Shown here: positions 9,056-16,295 of the stretch, in pieces | Layout: each line of letters starts with the position of its first letter | Position numbering within the stretch: the first letter of the stretch is position 1 | NCBI RefSeq assembly: GCF_013359865.1 | Contig: NZ_JABMCE010000059.1 | Location: 1-64,000 of the forward strand | Length of the DNA stretch: 64,000 nt | Direction of reading: 5' to 3' | Source: Curtobacterium pusillum | GTDB taxonomy: Bacteria > Actinomycetota > Actinomycetes > Actinomycetales > Microbacteriaceae | Translations under genes and position numbers: made by a program | Notes under the pieces: model-generated | Databases searched by the model: none | Told to the model about the DNA's origin: nothing | What the model saw: the letters and a program-made list of their open reading frames with translations, nothing else

Positions 9056-9517
9056 GTGGTGCTGAGCGCGGGACTCCTGCTGTACCGGGTCGACGCTGCC
9101 GGGGTGCAGGTGTGGATCGCGCACATGGGCGGTCCGTTCTGGCGCAGGCGCCCGCGGGCGTGGTCGATCCCGAAGGGCCTGGTCGAGGGTTCCGAGGAGC
9201 CGCTCGCCACCGCGCGGCGGGAGTTCGCGGAGGAGATCGGTGCGCCGGCGCCGGAGGGGCCGGTCACGGACCTCGGCGAGCACCGGCAGGCGTCCGGGAA
9301 GCGCGTGCGGGTCTTCGCGCTCGAGGCGCCCGGGTTCACGGTCGACGCCGTCCGGTCGAACACGGTCCGACTCGAGGTCCCGCGGGGGTCCGGGCGGTTC
9401 GTCGACGTGCCGGAGGTCGACGACGCGCGGTGGGTGCCGGTCGACGAGGCGCGGACGATGGTGGTCGCCGGGCAGGTGAGCGCACTGGACGCCCTGGTGG
9501 AGCTGCTGCCGTCGTGA
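9056..9517 (+). CDS. Nudix hydrolase
   Basis: A 153-residue Nudix-fold protein with a complete Nudix box running from GLVEGSEEP to REFAEEIGA (about residues 42-64; G-x5-E-x7-REU-x-EE-x-GU). The start GLLLYRV and the ARWVP strand near the end resemble the MutT/Ap4A hydrolase-like group that shares the Rv3908-type N-terminus. The substrate cannot be assigned from sequence. The GTG at 9056 follows TAGCCT (9044-9049) by six bases with no ribosome-binding site, so the mRNA is probably leaderless; GTG at 9059 is an alternative. Confidence 0.88.
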   Translation: MVLSAGLLLYRVDAAGVQVWIAHMGGPFWRRRPRAWSIPKGLVEGSEEPLATARREFAEEIGAPAPEGPVTDLGEHRQASGKRVRVFALEAPGFTVDAVRSNTVRLEVPRGSGRFVDVPEVDDARWVPVDEARTMVVAGQVSALDALVELLPS

Positions 9518-9628
9518 TCGCGACCGTCCCGCATCACGTTCGCATCTCGTCGTGGACCTCCGCCGCGTTCTGTGGCTAGCCTGAGCGCGCGTTGCAGTGA
9601 GGCGACGCTCGGAGCAGGGGAGTTTCGC

Positions 9629-11674
9629 ATGCAGCGTCGGCGCGCGGTCACCGCGGGGTTGACCGGGATCGTCCTCGGTGCGGGTCTGGCGATCGGGGGC
9701 GCCACGAGCGCGTCCGCGGCACCGGCCGGGCACTGGGGCACCTTCACACTCAGCGGATCGAGCAGGGACTACACGGGCACGATGACGCTGCCCGGGTTCC
9801 CGGACACCACGTTCACCTCGGACTCCCGCCAGTCCACCGTGATCAGCGGTGCCTCGACGTGGCAGGGCCCCTCGACCGGTCCCGGGGCGGCGTACGGCTC
9901 CAGCCGCAACAACACCTACATCAACCAGCGCCCCAACGCGGACTCGCCCAGCGCCGCCGCCGCATCGACCACGACCTACACCTTCGCCGATCCCACGCCC
10001 GGCAACGGCAGCTGGTCGTTCGTGCTCGGCGACATCGACGCCGACCAGGCCACCATCGCGGCGACGGTGCAGGGCGGCGGCGCTGCGACGGCAGCGGACC
10101 TCGGGTACCAGGGCTCGTACAACTCCTGCTCGTCCGTCTCGCCGGGCGGTTGGTCCTGCCCCGCCGACCCGGGTGGCGTCCCCGCGGGTCAGGACGCCCC
10201 GACCTGGGACGCGGCGACGCGCACCCTCACGGGGAACGCGGCGGCGAACGACACTTCGGGCGCGACCGCCTGGTTCACGCCGACCGCGTCGCTCACGAGC
10301 CTGACGATCACGTACCAGCAGCGCAGTGGCTTCCCCGTCTACCAGACCTGGTTCGCGAACCGCACCGCGGCGATCACCGGCACGGCGACGCTCGACGGCA
10401 CACCGATCCCGGGCGCGACGGTGACCGTGACTGCTCCGCGCGGCACGGTGTACACCACCACGACGGCTGCGGACGGCACGTACTCGTTCCCGAGTCTGCC
10501 GGTGATCGCCAACTACCGGGTCGAGATCACACCCCCGCCGAGCGCCGCTGGGACGTCTGCACGGACCGGGGTCTCGCTGGCGTCCGCGACCGCGCCCGGA
10601 GGGGTCGACCAGGTCGTCGACTTCCCGTTCACCACGCCTGCCGGCACGGTCTCGGTGATCGGCACCGTGACCGACGCAGCCGGACACCCGGCGTCGAACG
10701 TCCCCGTGGTCATCACCGACGTGGGCGGCACGACGCTCGTCGACACCACGACGAACAGCGACGGCGTCTACACCGGGTCGGACCTCCCGCCGGGCACCGG
10801 ACTCGAGGTCTCCGTCGGCGGGGGAGTCCCGACGGCGATCACCACGGGCGACGCCGGCGACGCCCCGACGCCGATCGACGCCATCGTGGCCCCGCCGTCG
10901 GTCGTCGCGACCGTGACCGGTGTGGTCAGCCTGGACGGATCACCCGTCCCCGCCGGACACGTCGTGGACCTGCTCGACGGCGACACCGTCGTGGCGTCGA
11001 CGACCACCGACGCGGACGGCCGGTACACCTTCTCGACGGTCGCGGGGACGTACTCGGTGCGGACCACGGTGCCGACGCCCGGTGCGACGGGAGCGACCTC
11101 GAACACGGGGGTCACCGCCACCGCCGGCGGGACCGCCCAGTCCGACCTGCCGTTCGCGACCCCCGCCGCGCCGGCCGTCATCACCGTCGACCAGCCGGGC
11201 ACGGTGACCGAGTCGAACGGCGTCCCGGTCGCGGGCATCGACGTCGTCGCGACCCCGACCGACGCGGACGCCGGCGCGCCGGTGCGGACCACGACCCGGG
11301 CGGACGGCACGTTCGACCTCACCGGCCTCGCGCCCACCTCGGAGTACACCGTCGAGGTCGACGGCGCGGACCCGCTGACGATCACCACGCCGGAGAGCGG
11401 CACGGCCACGGCACTGGCCATCACCGTGCCGGCCGCGGTGGTCACCCCGCCCCCGTCGCCGACCCCCTCGGCATCCGCGTCGGCCGGGGGCGGCTCCGGG
11501 ACGACGCCCGTGGCCTCGGACGGCGGCTCGACGACCGGTGGGGCGCTGGCCTACACCGGTGCCGACCTGACCCCGGGGCTCATCGCGGCGGGCGTGCTCG
11601 TGCTCCTCGGCGCCGGACTGCTGACGTTCCGCGCGGTGCGCAACCGTCGGCGGACGTCCCACCTGCAGGACTGA
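9629..11674 (+). CDS. large cell-surface protein with Cna-B/regulatory-like repeats and LAXTG sorting signal
   Basis: A 681-residue secreted protein. Residues 1-33 form a signal peptide (MQRRRAVTAG then a hydrophobic core, ASAAPA). A unique N-terminal domain of about 200 residues follows, with a few cysteines. After it come at least four beta-sandwich repeats of the carboxypeptidase-regulatory/Cna-B kind, each with DGTPIPGATVTV- or DGSPVPAGHVV-like entry strands and an ADGTYSF/ADGRYTF closing strand. A Pro/Ser/Gly stalk leads to LAYTGAD, a hydrophobic helix and RNRRR. This is a class-E sortase (LAXTG) sorting signal, so the protein is probably covalently attached to the wall. The ATG is preceded by GGGGAG, and TAGCCT (9577-9582) is a likely -10. 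Confidence 0.85.
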   Translation: MQRRRAVTAGLTGIVLGAGLAIGGATSASAAPAGHWGTFTLSGSSRDYTGTMTLPGFPDTTFTSDSRQSTVISGASTWQGPSTGPGAAYGSSRNNTYINQRPNADSPSAAAASTTTYTFADPTPGNGSWSFVLGDIDADQATIAATVQGGGAATAADLGYQGSYNSCSSVSPGGWSCPADPGGVPAGQDAPTWDAATRTLTGNAAANDTSGATAWFTPTASLTSLTITYQQRSGFPVYQTWFANRTAAITGTATLDGTPIPGATVTVTAPRGTVYTTTTAADGTYSFPSLPVIANYRVEITPPPSAAGTSARTGVSLASATAPGGVDQVVDFPFTTPAGTVSVIGTVTDAAGHPASNVPVVITDVGGTTLVDTTTNSDGVYTGSDLPPGTGLEVSVGGGVPTAITTGDAGDAPTPIDAIVAPPSVVATVTGVVSLDGSPVPAGHVVDLLDGDTVVASTTTDADGRYTFSTVAGTYSVRTTVPTPGATGATSNTGVTATAGGTAQSDLPFATPAAPAVITVDQPGTVTESNGVPVAGIDVVATPTDADAGAPVRTTTRADGTFDLTGLAPTSEYTVEVDGADPLTITTPESGTATALAITVPAAVVTPPPSPTPSASASAGGGSGTTPVASDGGSTTGGALAYTGADLTPGLIAAGVLVLLGAGLLTFRAVRNRRRTSHLQD

Positions 11675-11686
11675 CGACACGGCGAA

Positions 11687-11718
11687 GGGGCGGGCCCGGC
11701 GCTGCCGGACCCGCCCCT
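11687..11718. terminator. hairpin between convergent surface-protein and MFS genes
   Basis: AGGGGCGGG and CCCGCCCCT flank a pairing CCGGC/GCCGG core with few mismatches. The hairpin lies between the stops of two convergent genes, so it can serve both strands. No clear T-run follows, as is common in high-GC actinobacteria. Confidence 0.6.
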
Positions 11719-11758
11719 CGTGTTCGCCGGCCGCGCCCGCGGACCCCGACGCCTCGGG

Positions 11759-13123
11759 TCAGCGGCGGCGACGCGTGGGCACCGAGGCCGTGGCCACGAC
11801 GACGGAGCCCGTGAGGGTCTGGATCGCCCGCGACACGACCGGCACCGAGGTCGTGACGACCGCCAGCGACGACGTGATCGCCTCCATCGAGGACGTCGAC
11901 AGGTGCTCCTGCACGTGCGAGTGCACCGGGAAGCCTCGACGCGCCGCGAGGACCACCCCGAGCGAGCCGAGCAGCACCGCGGCGCCGGCGAACGGCATGA
12001 ACTGCAGCCCGACCGCTCCGAGCGCCTGGCCGCCGATCGCGGCGCCGCCCGCGATGCCGATGTTGGAGGCACCGTTGATGAGCGCCCCCGCGATGTCCGG
12101 GGAGACGCCCCCGGTGCGGATCGCGGCCGCCATGAACAGCGTGCCGGTCGTGCCGTTCGCCGCCATCCACACGCCGGCGACGGCCATCGTGCCGAGCAGG
12201 GAGCCGTGCACGAACGGCAGCACGGCGAACGCGGCGGCCATCACGGCGACGGCCGCGAGCAGCGTCTGCCGGGGCGCGCGGTCGACGAACACACCGGCGA
12301 GCCAGAGCCCGACGACACCGGTGCCGCCGAGGACGAGCAGCGCACCGCTCACCATGTCGGCGTCGAGCCCGGCGTCGATGGCGTACGGGCCGATGTACGT
12401 GTAGACGATGTAGTGCCCGGCGAAGAGGAGCAGGTCGGCCACCACGACGGAGAGCAGGCCGGTGCGGGCCCAGGCCTTCGGCGACCCGATGTGGGGCGAC
12501 GAGGCCCCGCGGACGCTCGGCAGGAACAGCAGTGCGACGACGGCGAGGGCGGCGGCGGCCACGGCGACGGCACCGACCGCGGGGCGCCAGCCGATGGACT
12601 GCGCGACCCAGGTCGCCACGGGCACACCGATGACGAACCCGAGCGAGCTGCCCGAGTACACGAACGCGATCGCCCGGCCGGCGAGACGCGGCGGCACGAT
12701 CCTGGTCGCGTACGCCGACGCGACCGAGAAGAACAGCGCGTGCGCCACACCGCCGACGACCCGTCCGGCGCAGACCACCGCGAACGACGGCGCGAGCGCG
12801 ATCATCACGTTGGACACCGTGTACCCGACGAGGGTCGCCACGAGGACGGTCTTCCGGGGGAGCCGCGCGGTCAGCGAGGTCAGCGGGAGCGCCAGGATCG
12901 CCACCGCCGCGGCGTACACGGTGACGACGAAGCCCATCGTCGACTCGGACACGCCGAGGTCGGCGCTCATCGTGCCGAGCAGCCCGACCGGCATGAGCTC
13001 GGTCGTGATGGCGAAGAACGTCGCGAGGCCGAGGACGGCGATGCCGACGACCGACTGGCCGGTGACGGTGATCGGCCGCGTGTTCATGGACACGGCCGAG
13101 GTGGTGGTGGTGTTGGTGGACAC
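11759..13123 (-). CDS. MFS transporter, DHA1 (AraJ/YdhP-like) family
   Basis: A 454-residue integral membrane protein with about twelve hydrophobic segments. It has the early motif FFAITTELMPVGLLG of the DHA1 AraJ/SotB group, RLPRKTVL after helix 2 (a motif-A-like loop) and GRVVGGVAHALFFS in helix 4. Family members export sugars or drugs by proton antiport; the substrate is unknown. The C-terminal tail (about 50 residues rich in Thr/Ser/Val) extends beyond the usual length. The GTG start is set by GGAGGAGG eight bases upstream; an internal ATG at residue 13 is possible. No regulator is adjacent. Confidence 0.85.
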   Translation of the reverse strand: MSTNTTTTSAVSMNTRPITVTGQSVVGIAVLGLATFFAITTELMPVGLLGTMSADLGVSESTMGFVVTVYAAAVAILALPLTSLTARLPRKTVLVATLVGYTVSNVMIALAPSFAVVCAGRVVGGVAHALFFSVASAYATRIVPPRLAGRAIAFVYSGSSLGFVIGVPVATWVAQSIGWRPAVGAVAVAAAALAVVALLFLPSVRGASSPHIGSPKAWARTGLLSVVVADLLLFAGHYIVYTYIGPYAIDAGLDADMVSGALLVLGGTGVVGLWLAGVFVDRAPRQTLLAAVAVMAAAFAVLPFVHGSLLGTMAVAGVWMAANGTTGTLFMAAAIRTGGVSPDIAGALINGASNIGIAGGAAIGGQALGAVGLQFMPFAGAAVLLGSLGVVLAARRGFPVHSHVQEHLSTSSMEAITSSLAVVTTSVPVVSRAIQTLTGSVVVATASVPTRRRR

Positions 13124-13369
13124 GCTGCTGACCTCCTCCGGGGAACGGTGGAGCGCACGTTGGTGACGACGTCACGACGACGGATGTCCGGACGGTGCCG
13201 GACGGCGATGCGCGCTCACGGGTGGTGTGGATCGTGGTGTGGGTGATGTGTACGACTCCACGGCGAGTGCGCTCTTCCAGTCTTGCACGGTGCGTCGGCG
13301 GAGCGCGAGAGGGTTCACCGTGAATCTCCTCGGAGCGCTCCAACGCACGTCCGGTGAGGGCATTCCCGA
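13124..13369. promoter_or_regulatory. gap between two minus-strand genes, with palindrome TTCACCGTGAA at 13314-13324
   Basis: This 246-base gap separates the MFS gene from the upstream membrane protein. It holds a perfect 11-base palindrome, TTCACCGTGAA, flanked by outer GAG/CTC bases. It may be an operator for the MFS gene. No convincing gene is present; a 63-codon frame here has no coding character. Confidence 0.4.
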
Positions 13370-14239
13370 TCAGTTCTCGTTGGTCACCGTGCCCTGGACG
13401 CCACCGCCGCGCAGGTTCAGCGTGAGCGTTCCGCTCATCGACTGCGCCGACAGCGAGACGGAGCCGTGCAGGGCGTCCGTCCGCGGGTAGCAGGCCGACG
13501 TCGACTCGATGCGGTTCGCCGTCGCGACCAGGCAGATGGTCGACCGGTCGGTCCCGACCCCGGCCCAGACGCTCCACGGGGTGTCGAGCGAGCCGCCGTC
13601 CAGTGCGCGGTTGGTGAAGATGAGCCGCGTCGTCCGCAGGCTCACCGGCGCCTCCACCGGCCCCGGCAGCTGGTCCGCGTAGGTCTGCGGTGCGTCGAGC
13701 AGGTCCTCGAGCGTGACGGTGCCCGCGCTCGGCGACACGCTCGGCGCCGCCGCCTGCTCCGGCCGCGAGGTGCCGACGACGGTCCCGGCAGCGAACGCCA
13801 CCCCGACCGCCGCCGCCACGCCGAGGCCGATCCAGACGCGCGGCCTCGTGGTCCAGAGCGCGCGGCCGACGCGCGTCCGCCATCCCGCAGGGGCCGCCTG
13901 GAGGCGCGGCGCGTCCCCGCCGTCCCCGGTCACCTCCGCCTCGTGGTGCGGTTCCCCGTCGTGCCGCGCCGCCGGGTCGTCCTCCGGGAGCACCGGGATC
14001 ACCGGGACCGGCGCGGACGACGTGCCCGCGGGGGTGGGAGCCGACCGCGCGGGCGACGGGACCCGCGGGGTGACGAGGGTCGCGCCTCCAGACCGGGCCG
14101 TCCTGGAACCAGGGTGACGGCGGTGCGCGAGGTGTTCGAGCGCGACGCGCGCCCGGGCCGCCTCCGCCTCGGACGCCGCACCACCCCACGCGAGCGACTC
14201 GAGCCGTGCTCGCTCCGCTGCCACGTCGTCGTCGGCCAT
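13370..14239 (-). CDS. single-pass membrane protein of unknown function
   Basis: A 289-residue protein I do not recognise. Residues 1-120 are hydrophilic, acidic at the start (MADDDVAAERARLESLAWGG) and then Pro/Ala-rich. Residues 135-156 form one transmembrane helix. The outer domain of about 130 residues contains two cysteines (in STICLVAT and TSACYPR) that could form a disulfide. The N-terminal helix with LAWGG resembles that of several actinobacterial anti-sigma-like or wall-associated proteins, but there is no zinc-binding motif. It probably sits with the N-terminus inside and the C-terminal domain outside. The ATG at 14239 is the first start that gives the conserved acidic N-terminus. 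Confidence 0.7.
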   Translation of the reverse strand: MADDDVAAERARLESLAWGGAASEAEAARARVALEHLAHRRHPGSRTARSGGATLVTPRVPSPARSAPTPAGTSSAPVPVIPVLPEDDPAARHDGEPHHEAEVTGDGGDAPRLQAAPAGWRTRVGRALWTTRPRVWIGLGVAAAVGVAFAAGTVVGTSRPEQAAAPSVSPSAGTVTLEDLLDAPQTYADQLPGPVEAPVSLRTTRLIFTNRALDGGSLDTPWSVWAGVGTDRSTICLVATANRIESTSACYPRTDALHGSVSLSAQSMSGTLTLNLRGGGVQGTVTNEN

Positions 14240-14330
14240 GCGCACTCCCGATCCGGTCGCACTGATCGACCTCATCGTCCCACCGGCATGCCGTCCGTGC
14301 CCGTCCAGTTCGAGGGCGTAGACGGGGGAG

Positions 14331-14534
14331 ATGACCGACAAGCGCGATCCCGATCCCGAGACCCTCGAGCCGCTGAGCCACGACGCGCAGTCCGGCGAGG
14401 CCGACTACGTCGCGACGAACCCTGGCGGCGCGGGCACCGAGCGCCACGTGCCGCTCCCGGACGAGGAGCAGGGGCGCGGCACCGAGTACGACCCCGTCGA
14501 CCAGGGGCCCCAGCAGGAGGGCCAGGGCGGCTGA
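14331..14534 (+). CDS. small hydrophilic protein
   Basis: A 67-residue, strongly acidic and presumably disordered protein starting MTDKRDPDPETLEPLSHDA and ending in a Gln/Gly-rich tail. GGGGGAG precedes the ATG at ribosome-binding distance. It is divergent from the membrane protein at 13370-14239. I do not recognise a family; codon use is like that of its neighbours, which supports a real gene. Confidence 0.6.
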   Translation: MTDKRDPDPETLEPLSHDAQSGEADYVATNPGGAGTERHVPLPDEEQGRGTEYDPVDQGPQQEGQGG

Positions 14535-14565
14535 CCGCGCCCGCTGCGTGCGGGCACCGCCCCCG

Positions 14566-15303
14566 CTACCGGAGCACGCGTCGGAGCACCGCACGCTCGC
14601 CGAGCGTCCACGCGGCGCTCGTGACGACGTACAGCGCGGCGGCGAGCGGCGCGATCGCGGCGAACACCACCGTGACGAACGGCGCGAACCGTCCGATCGC
14701 CGCGGTGACCGCCGCTCCCGGCACGGCCGGGTCGGGTGCCGCCGCCGGGTTCCAGTGGGCGTTCGCTCGCCGGGCGAGTTCGACCACGATCGCGAGCACC
14801 ACGAGCAGCAGCACGACGACCCACGCGTGCATCCACAGGGGCGAGGTCAGCGTCACCACGAGGGAGTGCCCGAGCGGGACCCCGGCGAGCGTGGCTCGGA
14901 GCAGCGCGTTCGTCGTCCCGCCGATCGACGCGTGCGTGAAGAGGGTGTACACGAGCGAGAGCACCGGGGCCTGGGCGAGCAGGGGCAGGCAGCCCGCGAG
15001 CGGGGACACCTTCTCGTCGGTGTAGAGCTCCTGCACCGCCCGCTGGAGGCGTTCGGCATCGCGGCCGTACCGCTGGCGCAGTTCCGCGACCATCGGGGCG
15101 AGGCGTCGGCGGTCCCGCTCGGCCCGCACCTGCAGGACGGCGAGCGGGACGAGCAGCGCACGCACCGCGAGCGTGAGCAGGACGACGGCGATCGCGGCGG
15201 CGAGCCCGCCGACGACGGGGGAGAGTGCCGCGGCGGTCGCGGCGACGAGTTCGGCGCCGCCGTGCAGCAGCGGCGCGATGACGGGCAGGGTGGTGAGGTC
15301 CAT
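14566..15303 (-). CDS. yidC: YidC/Oxa1-family membrane insertase paralogue
   Basis: A 245-residue polytopic protein of the YidC2 type without the large periplasmic domain. The conserved arginine of the hydrophilic groove is in LLTLAVRALLVPL (Arg48). The cytoplasmic coiled hairpin follows (RRRLAPMVAELRQRYG to VQELYTDEKVSPLAG), then CLPLLAQAPVLSLVYTLF. It inserts membrane proteins, alone or with Sec. It is shorter than the essential YidC normally encoded beside rnpA-jag near oriC, so I take it to be a second copy. The next gene (DUF6412-like, 15363-15647) lies 59 bases upstream in the same direction. The ATG at 15303 has a GGAACG purine stretch upstream. Confidence 0.82.
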   Translation of the reverse strand: MDLTTLPVIAPLLHGGAELVAATAAALSPVVGGLAAAIAVVLLTLAVRALLVPLAVLQVRAERDRRRLAPMVAELRQRYGRDAERLQRAVQELYTDEKVSPLAGCLPLLAQAPVLSLVYTLFTHASIGGTTNALLRATLAGVPLGHSLVVTLTSPLWMHAWVVVLLLVVLAIVVELARRANAHWNPAAAPDPAVPGAAVTAAIGRFAPFVTVVFAAIAPLAAALYVVTSAAWTLGERAVLRRVLR

Positions 15304-15362
15304 GACGTTCCGATCGGTTCGGTGGGAGGGGTCGCGTGTGCGGCCCGGCCACCGATCGGTGG

Positions 15363-15647
15363 TCAGGCCGGTGCGACCGCTCCCGGCGCCCGGGGTCGGG
15401 CGTGTCCGTCGGCGTCGGGGTGGCTCCAAGCGATCCGCGTGACCAGGTCCGCCGGAGCACCCGTCGGCGCGGTGGACCGTGCGGGCAGGAGGCCGAGCAC
15501 GAGCGCGAGGACGGCGGCGACGAGGACCGCGACGGCCACGGCGCCGATGCCGAGCGCTGCCGCCGCGAGGAGCGGGACGGCACCAACCGAGGGGTCGCCG
15601 AGGACCAGCGCTGCGGTGACGCGCAGGAGCAGCTCGACGACGGTCAT
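15363..15647 (-). CDS. small two-helix membrane protein, DUF6412-like
   Basis: A 94-residue protein with two hydrophobic helices (about residues 6-30 and 30-55) and a C-terminal tail carrying HPDADGHARPRAPG. This tail pattern (DPDAxGRxRPRAPG) is how I recognise the DUF6412 family, which has no known function. It lies directly upstream of a YidC paralogue on the same strand, so it may be a partner or substrate of that insertase; that link is an inference from position. The ATG follows a weak purine stretch. Confidence 0.72.
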   Translation of the reverse strand: MTVVELLLRVTAALVLGDPSVGAVPLLAAAALGIGAVAVAVLVAAVLALVLGLLPARSTAPTGAPADLVTRIAWSHPDADGHARPRAPGAVAPA

Positions 15648-15714
15648 GGTCCGTTCAGGGTAACGCCCGCGCGCCGTCGTCCGGGAAGTGGCTGGTCAGG
15701 GCAGGATCGTGCGC

Positions 15715-16200
15715 ATGACCGCAGGTTCGCCGAGCACCCCAGCGACCGTCGCCCTCGAGCGAGCCGGGGTCCCGTACACGCCGCACGTGTACGAGCACCA
15801 CGAGACCGCCACGAACTTCGGCGAGGAAGCGGCGGCGGCCCTCGGGCTCCGCGAGGAGCAGGTGTTCAAGACCCTCGTGGTGTCGGTCGACGGCTCCCTG
15901 GCCGTGGCGATCGTCCCGGTGGCGAACCGCCTCGACCTCAAGGCCATCGCCGCTGCGGTCGGCGGCAAGAAGGCCACCCTGGCGGACCCGGCCCTCGCCG
16001 AGAAGCGCACCGGGTACGTGGTCGGCGGGATCAGCCCGGTCGGCCAGAAGACGAAGCTGCGAACCGTGGTGGACGAGTCCGCGCTCGCCTACCCGAGCAT
16101 CTTCGTGTCCGGCGGTCGTCGGGGCTTCGACATCGAGGTGGCTCCCGCCGACCTGGTCCGGGTCACCGAGGCCACCGCGGCGGCGATCGCGCGGGCTTGA
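15715..16200 (+). CDS. ybaK: YbaK-family Cys-tRNA(Pro)/Cys-tRNA(Cys) deacylase
   Basis: A 161-residue YbaK/EbsC-domain protein that hydrolyses mischarged Cys-tRNA(Pro) in trans. It has HVYEHHETATNFGEEAA, the catalytic lysine in EEQVFKTLVV, GKKATLADP, and the loop TGYVVGGISPVGQK typical of YbaK rather than ProX. Length is normal. The ATG is preceded by CAGGAT (15702-15707) with a seven-base gap and no ribosome-binding site, so a leaderless mRNA is likely. Confidence 0.9.
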   Translation: MTAGSPSTPATVALERAGVPYTPHVYEHHETATNFGEEAAAALGLREEQVFKTLVVSVDGSLAVAIVPVANRLDLKAIAAAVGGKKATLADPALAEKRTGYVVGGISPVGQKTKLRTVVDESALAYPSIFVSGGRRGFDIEVAPADLVRVTEATAAAIARA

Positions 16201-16230
16201 GTCGGGCCGCCGCAACTTTTTTCCGGGTCC

Positions 16231-16256
16231 GGGAATGACCCACCCCCTCCTGCGTT
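16231..16256 (+). promoter_or_regulatory. SigH/SigR-type stress promoter of the clp gene
   Basis: GGGAAT at 16231-16236 and GTT at 16254-16256 are separated by 17 bases. The known SigR (Streptomyces) and SigH (Mycobacterium) consensus is GGAAT, about 18 bases, then GTT. Initiation would fall inside or next to the HspR operator that follows. Recognition by a SigH-type factor is an inference from the motif. Confidence 0.6.
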
Positions 16257-16258
16257 GC

Positions 16259-16279
16259 ATTGAGTCGAAGGCACTCAAG
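16259..16279. promoter_or_regulatory. HspR operator (HAIR element)
   Basis: ATTGAGT, seven bases, ACTCAAG. The known HspR-associated inverted repeat is CTTGAGT-N7-ACTCAAG, so only the first base deviates. It sits 17 bases before the TTG start, where a bound repressor would block transcription. Confidence 0.85.
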
Positions 16280-16295
16280 TTCCCAGGAGGTCCCT

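Noticed and set aside
8985-9060. TTGCAA as a -35 for the Nudix gene
   Set aside because: The spacing to TAGCCT is 21 bases, longer than usual, so only the -10 was used.
13172-13363. 63-codon minus-strand frame upstream of the MFS gene
   Set aside because: No ribosome-binding site or family resemblance; it lies in a likely promoter region.
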